Below are positions 41,190 through 48,974 of a DNA stretch of 53,814 nt, piece after piece; position 1 is the first letter of the stretch, and every line of letters starts with the position of its first letter. The stretch covers positions 1 to 53,814 of the forward strand of contig NZ_BJXB01000033.1 in the NCBI RefSeq assembly GCF_007990775.1, written 5' to 3'. A program made the position numbers and the translations under genes. Source of the DNA: Deinococcus cellulosilyticus NBRC 106333 = KACC 11606 (lineage in GTDB: Bacteria > Deinococcota > Deinococci > Deinococcales > Deinococcaceae). The notes below the pieces were generated by a model, which searched no databases, was not told where the DNA came from, and worked only from the letters and a program-made list of their open reading frames with translations.

Positions 41190-41204
41190 GCCCTTAGTGT
41201 ACAC

Positions 41205-41404
41205 CGAGAGAGGAAAGTGTAACCGTTACGCAAATGGGAGAGCGGTCAACAGTCAGCCATCAGCTTTCAGCAAAAGATGGGCTGGTTTACAGTTCACAGT
41301 AGACAGTTCACAGCGAACCTCTCATGTGCTCTGGCCTCATGCTTCAAACAAAACTCCTGTGAAGAGGCAGTTGCTGTTCATTTAAAACTGTCAACTGTAA
41401 ACTG
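41205..41404. repeat. repeat-dense 200-nt intergenic region
   Basis: Three 7-bp-period arrays: TCAACAG, TCAGCCA, TCAGCTT, TCAGCAA (41244-41278); GTTTACA, GTTCACA, GTAGACA, GTTCACA (41285-41312); and an inverted copy read on the minus strand as TTTAACA, GTTTACA, GTTGACA, GTTTT (41384-41409) that contains the dnaB stop codon. Almost the whole gap between dnaB and the SDR gene is built of such units. Confidence 0.75.
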
Positions 41405-44400
41405 TTAAACCCCTTCTTGCGCCAGATCATTGAAGCGCACGTGCTGGCTGTGGAATTGCAACTTGACTGTTCCCACGGGTCCGTTTCTCTGTTTGCCGAT
41501 GATGATTTCAGCAATGCCCTGTTGATCTGTTTCTTTGTTGTAATACTCATCACGGTAAATGAACATGACAATATCTGCATCCTGCTCAATTGCACCCGAG
41601 TTGTGGCTCACAATGCCATCTGCAAGCCAGGACGCTGGACCGGGAACCGTCAGGTCGAACACTTCTTCTTCACCTGCAGGGGTGATGCTCACCACTTCAT
41701 CCCAGAATAGGTCGGAAGTGGCTTTTTTCTGCAGCTCAGGATCATTCAGAAGTTCAGCATAGTCCATGACCACAGCCCTGGAAGGGGCGAACTTGAAGTG
41801 GGATGATCCACCGTAAGAGGTGCCCCTCAGTGCGGCCATCTGGCGGGTGGTGATGCCCTGTTCCTGCATGCGGTTGCGCACCCCATCAAAGACCTCAATG
41901 GGGAGGGTGTCGATGTTGGTGTTGGCTTCTCTGGCTTCCAGATGTGCCCTGAGTCTGGCGGCATCCTCCACCTTGCAACCCGTGGCCCCCACCTGATCCA
42001 GGAACAGCATCTGCTGGGTTTTCCCGGAGACCTCCACCACGTACATGGGGCGGTATTCTCCCTGCTGGACCGTGCGGATTCTGGCCACAATGCCGAAGCG
42101 CAACAGCAGGGCCGCAACATCTCTGGCAAGCTGAACACTGTTGGTGGAGAAGTTGATCCTGCTGGAGGAGTTTGTTGTTTTTGGTGTGAAGAAGGTGCCA
42201 TCTGTGGCCCAGAGGTTGCGCAGCAGCAAAGCCACCTGGGTGTTGCTCAGCTGGAAGACCCCTGCAGGGAGGTGCTTCTCATGGGAACGCTGGTTGAAAA
42301 TGCCCAGATCCCTGAGCCACTTGTTGATGCCTCTGGCTTCCCAGCGGTTGCCGTTGCCACTGAAGACCAGCTGGTGCCAGTTGCCCTTGCCTGCATGGCG
42401 GTTCACCTGCATCCCAAATTCCAGGGCGGCTTGAGTGACCAGTCTGCTGTTTTCTTCAGAAGCCGTTGTGTAACGCAGAGGCTGTCCTTTCAGGTAACTG
42501 CCATCTCCCACCAGATGCCCCAGCAAGATGAGTTCAGCTTCCTTCCAGACCAGAGGTTTCGCAGGTTCTGGCACCCTCCGGGCCACAGCAATCCGGTCTC
42601 CCGGTTTGATGTGCTGCAGTTCCTGCCAGCCATGTGCCGTGTAAATGCGGTGCTTCTCGGTGGAACGCAGTGTCCGTCCGCTGGCCAGCTTCATTTCGAA
42701 GATGGGCTTGACCCCGACACTCCAGACCCGGTCACTGGTGAAGGCCGCCACTTTTTCATCTTCAGTCATGGCCAGCACTTCGGGAGTGGTCCCAACCAGT
42801 TCACGAATGGGCTTTCTGCTGCCATCTGAGAGCATGACCAGGGTGTCTCCTGGGACACACTCACGCAGGTCAGACAGCATTGGTCTGTGATTTGGGCGTT
42901 GTTCTACTGCACGAGACAGCTGTGATAGAACAATCACCGGGACTTCAAGTTCACGGGCAATTCCTTTGAGCCCACGGGAAATGGCACTGATTTCCTGCTG
43001 CCTGTTTTCTCCACCCCCACCACTTTTCGAACCACTCATCAATTGAAGGTAGTCAATCACAACCAGGCCCAGTGAGCCTGTTTTGGTTTTTACGCGCCTC
43101 AGTTTGCTTCTGAGTTCATTGGCGGTGAGATTGGGGACGTCATCAATATAAATGGGTGCTTCACTCAGTCTTGCGGCTGCATTTGCAAGCCTCACGAAAT
43201 CCTGCTCGCTGAGTTGACCACTGCGCACACGATTCATGTCGACCCGGGCCTCAGAACAAAGCATACGCAATGCCAATTGTTGAGCGGGCATTTCCAGACT
43301 GAAGACTGCAGTTGTTTTGCCTTCACCTCTTAAAGCAACATTTTGTGCAATTGATAGTGCGAAAGCTGTGTTGTGAACACAGATGTTCTGGGCAATGAAA
43401 TTTGATCCATCTGGAACAGTAAGATCATACACCTGCTGCTCTCCAAGGTCCTCAATGGAGACAATCTCATCCCAGTACAGGTCAGGGCTGGAGAGTCGAG
43501 AGAGTTCAGGGCTCTCCAGAACAGCTGCATATCCTGTCAGTCGCTTCTGGGTGATGCCCCTCCGGGTGTGAGGGTCGTAGCCAGCGCCAGTCTGCTCTCC
43601 ACTGCGGGCTGCAAGCTGGGTCAGAGACAGCTGCTTCTGGGTGGCCAGGGCCCTGACCTGGGTCCAGACCCGGGAAGGCAGGTGTCCAGAGTTGCTGTGG
43701 CGCTCGGGATGCACTTCAAATGCGCGGGTGGCTTTCTCTCCGAACCAGCCGATTTCGGACTGGTAGAGGGCCACGCTCTGGGGCTCTGTGATTTCCACAC
43801 GGAAGGACTTCGCCGTTTTCTGCCAGAGTTTTGCAATGATCCCGAAGCGGGTCAGCAAATGATGCACATCTTTTGCGAGTTGCACAGAGGCCACGGTGAA
43901 TTCAATGCGGGGGTGCTTGCCATTGATGCTGTAGATGGTGGCATCACAGCTGAAGAGGATGCGCAGGAATTCCGCCACTTTTTCCCTGTTCAGGGTGAAA
44001 ATGGCTTCTGGAACGGTCTTGAAATGGGCACTTTTGCCCATCTGACCGTGTTCCCGCAGGAATTCGGTCAGGGGATTCTTCTGGTATTTCTGGGCTCCAG
44101 GGACGTGGGCTCTGGCGACAATGAAGTCGATGCCATCTTGCCTGATGCTGAGCTCTGGGAATTTTTGCTGCACCAGGGTCTGGAAGTCCTCAACGATCAG
44201 TGGATCGGTGTTGGTGAACCTGGGCGAGGTGTTGGTCAGGTTGCCTTCTGCAATGAAGTAGGCCAGCAGACGCACGTCCTCAGAACTGAGGGATTCATTT
44301 TGCCCAAAGTTGGGGACCGCTCTGGGAACAGCAATCACATCCCCGAGTTGAAGGTCATAGAGGGGCGTCCAGCCTTCAGGGGTCAGGAAGGGGTGGTGCA

Positions 44401-45250
44401 GGGTCACTTCCACTTCACGGCCCAGACGGGTGCGCACCCGGCGCACAGGTTTCACGCCACTGTCGATCCAGTGGGAAACTTTTGTGGGGCGCAATTTCCC
44501 TGTTTCAGAAATCCCGTAGACTTCGGGAAGTTTTCGCTGCACGAATTCCTCAATGGTGATGCGCTGTCCTGTGCCGGGCACATCAATCAGGGTGTTTGCA
44601 GTCAGGCATTTTCCCATCGAGGGACGGGCGGCCAAGACATTCAAACTCCCCGGGGAAAATCCAGTGATCATGCTGTCTAAATCACGGAAGCCACTTTTTG
44701 TTCCTTCAATGTGGCCTCCTGTTGCATGCAGCTTCGTGATGTATTCGAAGGTGTCATGCATGACGGTGTTCATGCTTTGAAATTCATCTTTGCCTTCTTT
44801 TTGTGAAACATCAAAAATAAGCTGTTCGGATTTGTCCAGCAGTTCTTCAAGGCCCACTTCACCGTCGTAGGCAAGCTGCATGATCTTCCCGGAGGCCTGG
44901 ATCAGCTGTCTGAGGGTGAACTTTTCCTGAATGATGCGGGCGTAGTATTCGGCGTAAACGGCGGTGGGCACGCTTTCGGAGAGGCCCACGAGGTAGGAGA
45001 CGCCCCCCACTTCGTCCAGCACATTTTTGCCGCGCAGTTCTTCGGAGAGGGTGACAAGGTCGATGGGCTGTCCCCGGTCGGCCAGCAGGCGCATGGCAGA
45101 GAAGATTTTGCGGTGTGACTCCCGGTAGAACATGTCTGAGGTCACCTGGTCTCCCAGGTTGATCAGGGTGTCGTTGTCCAGCAGAATGCTGCCCAGGACG
45201 CTCACTTCTGCGTCAATGCTGTTTGGTGCGACTCGTGCTACAGGATCCAT
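41405..45250 (-). CDS. dnaB: replicative DNA helicase DnaB with two inteins
   Basis: 1281-aa precursor. Removing residues 215-627 and 798-1217 leaves a normal 448-aa DnaB: N-terminal domain (about 10-110), linker, and RecA-type ATPase with P-loop ARPSMGK-TAF, Walker B VVIDYLQLMSG and SDLRE-SGAIEQDAD. DnaB unwinds DNA at the replication fork as a hexamer. Both inteins lie in the most conserved ATPase motifs, so the protein is inactive until spliced. The start ATG 45250 has GAGAGG 6 nt upstream. The helicase gene lies 82 nt upstream on the same strand. The stop is in a heptad repeat. Confidence 0.97.
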   Translation of the reverse strand: MDPVARVAPNSIDAEVSVLGSILLDNDTLINLGDQVTSDMFYRESHRKIFSAMRLLADRGQPIDLVTLSEELRGKNVLDEVGGVSYLVGLSESVPTAVYAEYYARIIQEKFTLRQLIQASGKIMQLAYDGEVGLEELLDKSEQLIFDVSQKEGKDEFQSMNTVMHDTFEYITKLHATGGHIEGTKSGFRDLDSMITGFSPGSLNVLAARPSMGKCLTANTLIDVPGTGQRITIEEFVQRKLPEVYGISETGKLRPTKVSHWIDSGVKPVRRVRTRLGREVEVTLHHPFLTPEGWTPLYDLQLGDVIAVPRAVPNFGQNESLSSEDVRLLAYFIAEGNLTNTSPRFTNTDPLIVEDFQTLVQQKFPELSIRQDGIDFIVARAHVPGAQKYQKNPLTEFLREHGQMGKSAHFKTVPEAIFTLNREKVAEFLRILFSCDATIYSINGKHPRIEFTVASVQLAKDVHHLLTRFGIIAKLWQKTAKSFRVEITEPQSVALYQSEIGWFGEKATRAFEVHPERHSNSGHLPSRVWTQVRALATQKQLSLTQLAARSGEQTGAGYDPHTRRGITQKRLTGYAAVLESPELSRLSSPDLYWDEIVSIEDLGEQQVYDLTVPDGSNFIAQNICVHNTAFALSIAQNVALRGEGKTTAVFSLEMPAQQLALRMLCSEARVDMNRVRSGQLSEQDFVRLANAAARLSEAPIYIDDVPNLTANELRSKLRRVKTKTGSLGLVVIDYLQLMSGSKSGGGGENRQQEISAISRGLKGIARELEVPVIVLSQLSRAVEQRPNHRPMLSDLRECVPGDTLVMLSDGSRKPIRELVGTTPEVLAMTEDEKVAAFTSDRVWSVGVKPIFEMKLASGRTLRSTEKHRIYTAHGWQELQHIKPGDRIAVARRVPEPAKPLVWKEAELILLGHLVGDGSYLKGQPLRYTTASEENSRLVTQAALEFGMQVNRHAGKGNWHQLVFSGNGNRWEARGINKWLRDLGIFNQRSHEKHLPAGVFQLSNTQVALLLRNLWATDGTFFTPKTTNSSSRINFSTNSVQLARDVAALLLRFGIVARIRTVQQGEYRPMYVVEVSGKTQQMLFLDQVGATGCKVEDAARLRAHLEAREANTNIDTLPIEVFDGVRNRMQEQGITTRQMAALRGTSYGGSSHFKFAPSRAVVMDYAELLNDPELQKKATSDLFWDEVVSITPAGEEEVFDLTVPGPASWLADGIVSHNSGAIEQDADIVMFIYRDEYYNKETDQQGIAEIIIGKQRNGPVGTVKLQFHSQHVRFNDLAQEGV
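41600..42859 (-). mobile_element. DnaB intein 2 (420 aa, LAGLIDADG)
   Basis: Residues 798-1217 between SDLRE and SGAIEQD. It begins CVPGDTLVMLSDG (Cys1), has a block B-like TEKHRIYTAHGW and ends VSHN with Ser as the next extein residue, so all splicing nucleophiles are present. Two LAGLIDADG-type motifs, LLGHLVGDG and LRNLWATDG, keep their acidic residues, so the homing endonuclease may be active. A helix-turn-helix-like segment (ITTRQMAALRG) precedes the C-terminal splicing block. Confidence 0.93.
43370..44608 (-). mobile_element. DnaB intein 1 (413 aa, LAGLIDADG)
   Basis: Residues 215-627 inside the P-loop (SMGK / TAF). It begins CLTANTLIDVPG, has block B VTLHHPFLTPEGW and ends CVHN with Thr as next residue, so splicing looks intact. 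The first LAGLIDADG motif is LLAYFIAEG (acidic residue kept as Glu) and the second LRILFSCDA has lost the terminal Gly, so nuclease activity is doubtful. An HTH-like segment (LSLTQLAARSG) precedes the C-terminal block, as in intein 2. Confidence 0.93.
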
Positions 45251-45331
45251 GTGTGACCTCTCAAGGCTTTTCAGTCTATCACCCTAACACACAAAACAGG
45301 ATCAGGTGCAGACAGAAGTCCATTCTTGAAT

Positions 45332-47887
45332 TTAGCCAATGACCTGAATCGGGGCAAGGCTGACCAGGAAAGTTTTTTCCTGTGTTGGAAAACGGATTCG
45401 GGCTTTTCTGAGGGAGCCGTAGCCGATGGCACTGATGAGTTCCCCTTCTCCGAATTTGGGGTGCAGGACTTTTAAGGGGGTGGAGGGGAGGTTCTGGAAT
45501 TCCCGGGAGGGGATGCCCAGGCGCTTGCTGACCTCGGTGCTCGACAGGCCCTGCAGTTCCAGCAATTCCCGGGCCTGCAGTTCCCAGTTGAGGTTGCTGC
45601 TCTCCTCCTGTGGGGTGACTTCGATTCTGACCTTCCTGCCGAGTTGTTTTTCCAGCAGTTCGCGGGCTCCGGTTTTGTTGATGTGGCGTTTGTCGCCATT
45701 TTCCAGGGTGGGGGAACCGCAGCGTTCCATTTCCAGGCACTGGTAGCAGCCACTTTCACAGCAGGTGCTGGAGCACAGTTCCAGGGCACGGTCCAGCAGC
45801 AGGGGCAGGTCTTTAAAAGCCCGGTGGCTGATCCCCAGTCCACCTTTCCAGTCGTCGTAGATGAAGAAGTAGTTGTCCTTGTCAGCCCGGAAGGCCCCTG
45901 AAATGTCGTTGGGATCACAGGCGACCAGTTCGGGAATCAGTTTCATCAGGGCGTGTTTGAGGGCGTGGGCGGTGCCCCCCGTGGACCTCACCCCGATTTC
46001 CATGGTGTAGGTGCGGAAACTCGGGAGGGTGAGGGGCCTTTCGAAGGTGTGGTCTGCCAGCTTTTGTTCCAGCACCCGGTCCCGGATGCGACCATTGCAT
46101 TTCGGGCAGGTTTTGTCTTCAGGGAGTGCAGCGTAATCGCACTTGCCACACCCTCTGGCGAAGACCTGGCGGTGAAGCTGGTACCCCAGGTATTCCTTCT
46201 GCACGCTGATCTCCCCGAAACGGAAGGCCAGTTCACCCTGGGTTTCCCATTTCTCCATTTTCACAGGCGTGACTTTCACCCGGTAATTTCCACGGGTGAA
46301 TTCACCCACCGAGTTGACCTTTTCGACCAGAATGACCGTGCCCTGCGGTGAGGGCAGCCAGTCTGAAACCTGATAGCTGACCCCATCCCAGCTGAAGACC
46401 GCCCCCACATGTTTTTCAGCGTGGGCGTAGTGGCTGCTGGGGGTTTCCAGCGGTTCAAAGAAGGCCTTTTTGGGATTGGTTTCCCACAGGGTTCTTTCCA
46501 CCACGTAATACTTTTCTCCGTCGTCGCTGCGCAGGTTCCAGCGCTTCATGCCGAGAGCCCAGTTGCTGCTGGAGGCTTCCGCTGGAGGATTGAGCCCCAC
46601 GGCATAGAATTCGTGCTGCATTCTGGACAGGTGTTTGGGGGTGATGTAGGCGTTGTGGGCTTCAATCACAGCCCGTTCCACCGCCCCCTGCAGCAGTTGC
46701 CTGAAGTTCTGCGGGTTGCTGTAGAAAGCATCTGCAGGCCTGGGGACGCCGTTTTCATCCATTGCAGGAAGATACAGAATGGCCCCTTCGCTGACGCGTC
46801 CTGCCCGTCCGACCATCTGCCGGAAGGTCATGCGTGACCCCGGGTAGCCATCCAGCACCACCACACTGAGGTCCCCGATGTCCACTCCGGCCTCCAGGGC
46901 ACTCGTTGCGAACATCACCCCACTTTTTGCTTCCCTGAAGCGGGTGAGTCGGGCATCCCGTCCGCCAGCACCAGACATATATAAATGCACGTACTCCTTG
47001 TATTCAGGTCTGTTGTGGTACTGGGCGTGCATTCTGGAGGCTTTGGAGCGTCCTCTGAAGAACACCAGCGTTTTCTGCCCATGCACGATGCTCTGGTTGA
47101 TGAGGTTGTCCCAGAACTTTCGGGCCTGTCCTCTGTGGTCCACCAGATAATAGGTTTTGGGGTATTTCTTTGCACCGGAGGTGTTGATCTCGGTGAAACT
47201 CAGGCCTGTGAGGGACTCTGCGAACTCGGTGGCGTTCCCGATGGTGGCTGTGGAAAGCACCACCTGGGGTTTTGCCCCGAGGTGCTGTGAGAGGGCCAGC
47301 ACCCGGCGGATCAGGCCAGAAATCTCGCAGCCAAAGCCGCCTCTGTAGGTGTGGGCCTCGTCCAGCACAAGGTGCTTGAGGTTCTTCAAAAAAAGGGCCA
47401 CTTTGGGATGGGCCAGGGCCCAGTGCAACTTGTCGGGGGTGGCCATGACGATGCGCACCCCTTCCCGGAACGCCTGATCCACGCTGGCCTGTCCCTGGAA
47501 CTCTTCGGTGACCCAGAGGATTCCGGCCTGATCCAGAAAGGCCTGCAGTTTTTCACGCTGGTCCTGTGCCAGAGCGACCAGAGGATAAATCAGCAGTGCC
47601 GTGGCTTTTGGATCATCGAGCAGGTTCTGCACAATGGCAGGCAGAAAGGCCCCCGTTTTTCCAGAGGCTGTGGGCGTGGTGATCACCACATGCTCACCCA
47701 GTCGCATGGCTTCATAACACGCGGCCTGGTGGGAATACACCTGCGGGTATTTGAAGCCTTTCTTCAGGGGAGCCGACCAGCCGAGCTGGTCCACGTCAAC
47801 AAGCTCTGGGGGGTGCCCTTCTTCGGTGTAGAAGGCCCGGGCTTTGTTGCCGAGGAGGTCCTGAAGAAAAGGGGAGAGCGCAGACAT
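45332..47887 (-). CDS. DEAH-box helicase with DUF1998 cysteine cluster (YprA/MrfA-like)
   Basis: 851 aa from ATG 47887. RecA domain 1 has Q-like SHQ, Walker A TPTASGKT (71-78) and DEAH at 176-179; domain 2 has the ATSALEAGVDIG and VGRAGR motifs. The C-terminal third holds a zinc-type pair CGKCDY...CPKCNG and the DUF1998 cysteines in SSTCCESGCYQCLEMERCG, the arrangement of YprA/MrfA helicases known in repair of crosslinks and mitomycin damage. TACACT lies 9 nt before the ATG; no ribosome site is seen. dnaB follows on the same strand. Confidence 0.92.
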   Translation of the reverse strand: MSALSPFLQDLLGNKARAFYTEEGHPPELVDVDQLGWSAPLKKGFKYPQVYSHQAACYEAMRLGEHVVITTPTASGKTGAFLPAIVQNLLDDPKATALLIYPLVALAQDQREKLQAFLDQAGILWVTEEFQGQASVDQAFREGVRIVMATPDKLHWALAHPKVALFLKNLKHLVLDEAHTYRGGFGCEISGLIRRVLALSQHLGAKPQVVLSTATIGNATEFAESLTGLSFTEINTSGAKKYPKTYYLVDHRGQARKFWDNLINQSIVHGQKTLVFFRGRSKASRMHAQYHNRPEYKEYVHLYMSGAGGRDARLTRFREAKSGVMFATSALEAGVDIGDLSVVVLDGYPGSRMTFRQMVGRAGRVSEGAILYLPAMDENGVPRPADAFYSNPQNFRQLLQGAVERAVIEAHNAYITPKHLSRMQHEFYAVGLNPPAEASSSNWALGMKRWNLRSDDGEKYYVVERTLWETNPKKAFFEPLETPSSHYAHAEKHVGAVFSWDGVSYQVSDWLPSPQGTVILVEKVNSVGEFTRGNYRVKVTPVKMEKWETQGELAFRFGEISVQKEYLGYQLHRQVFARGCGKCDYAALPEDKTCPKCNGRIRDRVLEQKLADHTFERPLTLPSFRTYTMEIGVRSTGGTAHALKHALMKLIPELVACDPNDISGAFRADKDNYFFIYDDWKGGLGISHRAFKDLPLLLDRALELCSSTCCESGCYQCLEMERCGSPTLENGDKRHINKTGARELLEKQLGRKVRIEVTPQEESSNLNWELQARELLELQGLSSTEVSKRLGIPSREFQNLPSTPLKVLHPKFGEGELISAIGYGSLRKARIRFPTQEKTFLVSLAPIQVIG

Positions 47888-48000
47888 CGGTCTTACAGTG
47901 TAAAACAAAAGCCCGATTCGGGGATGAACGTAAAATCACCTGTTTCATCTTCAGGGCAATGACGGCACAACAGGGTGGGATTTCAAAAGAGCGGATACAG

Positions 48001-48088
48001 GTTTTCCCTGTGCTTTGATCGAAACGATTCGGAGGGTTTTCCCTGATGGGGAGCTGAAAAAAACCAATTGTGGAGTACGTTTTCCCTG
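48001..48088 (+). promoter_or_regulatory. three GTTTTCCCTG repeats and promoter of the AfsR-like pair
   Basis: Identical decamers at 48001-48010, 48036-48045 and 48079-48088 (spacings 35 and 43). The third lies between TTGTGG (48068-48073) and a -10 candidate TAAGAT (48092-48097). Direct repeats reaching into the promoter look like regulator sites, possibly for the downstream winged-helix protein itself. Confidence 0.6.
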
Positions 48089-48143
48089 TAGTAAGATGAA
48101 GGACAACACATTTGAAAGCGTTTGCCCTCACAGGGAGGTGTTG

Positions 48144-48974
48144 GTGTTGTCTGAAAAAAGCCCCCCACCCAGCCTGGATTTTGAGCGGTTGCAGGCCTGG
48201 ACGCACACCCATCTGGCTTCCATTCAGGCCACCATTCACCTGATGGGACCCCTTTCAGCCTCTCCCAGCCCAACACCTGCAACCCTGCACATCAAAATTC
48301 TTGGTGCCCCGGAAGTTTTCTGTCAGGGCCAGAAGGTGGATTTTCCCTATCAAAAGGTGCTGGAACTGCTGCTGTACCTGATCCATCATCCTGCAGCCAC
48401 CCGTGAACAGCTGCTCAGTGACCTCTGGGATGGGAAGACTGCCGACAGTGTTTATACGGCCATCCGGCAACTGAGAAAGATCCTCAGGGACCTCTTCCCC
48501 CTCACCGAAGAGGGGGTGGTGAAAAAAGGCAGACACTACAGCCTCTCTTCGCAGATTCAGGTGGTGCTCGACAGCCACGACCTTGATGGGCCTGTCCTGA
48601 CCACACAACAGATTGCCCCGCAATACCTCTGTGACCTGATGGATGGTCTGGATTCTGCCTGGATTGAGGAGCAACGCCTCATTTTCAACCGCCTTCTGCT
48701 GACCCGTCTGGTCCAGGAATTGCAGGTCTCGCAGGGAAGAACAGACCGCACCCTGGTCCTGCACCTGCTCAGGGTCACACAGGATGTGTTCGAGCCTGAC
48801 CCCCTGCAGATGGTGCTCAGGCTCTCCAGAGAGCTTGGCCATGGTGGGATTCACCGCACCGCCCAGATGCTGCAACACGCCCTGACCGAAGGGAGCTGCA
48901 CCCGTTTCTATGTGCTGCAACTGCGTGAACAGGCCGCAAAGCTGCTGGAGCAAGAAAGGCTCGCTCCGGCATGA
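48144..48974 (+). CDS. winged-helix/BTAD transcriptional regulator (SARP-like)
   Basis: 276 aa from GTG 48144, chosen because GGAGG lies 5 nt upstream; ATG 48096 in frame would overlap the promoter -10. Residues about 45-140 form an OmpR-type winged helix (ILGAPEVFCQGQKV, LLYLIHHPAATREQLLSDLW, VYTAIRQLRKIL), followed by a helical region similar to the bacterial transcriptional activation domain (about 170-276). This is the DNA-binding half of an AfsR/SARP regulator. It overlaps the NB-ARC-TPR gene (ATGA), its likely signalling partner. Confidence 0.85.
   Translation: MLSEKSPPPSLDFERLQAWTHTHLASIQATIHLMGPLSASPSPTPATLHIKILGAPEVFCQGQKVDFPYQKVLELLLYLIHHPAATREQLLSDLWDGKTADSVYTAIRQLRKILRDLFPLTEEGVVKKGRHYSLSSQIQVVLDSHDLDGPVLTTQQIAPQYLCDLMDGLDSAWIEEQRLIFNRLLLTRLVQELQVSQGRTDRTLVLHLLRVTQDVFEPDPLQMVLRLSRELGHGGIHRTAQMLQHALTEGSCTRFYVLQLREQAAKLLEQERLAPA

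Noticed and set aside
41244..41409. Repeat cluster resembling a CRISPR array
   Set aside because: Units are 7 bp without spacers or a constant 25-35-bp repeat, and no cas genes are present.
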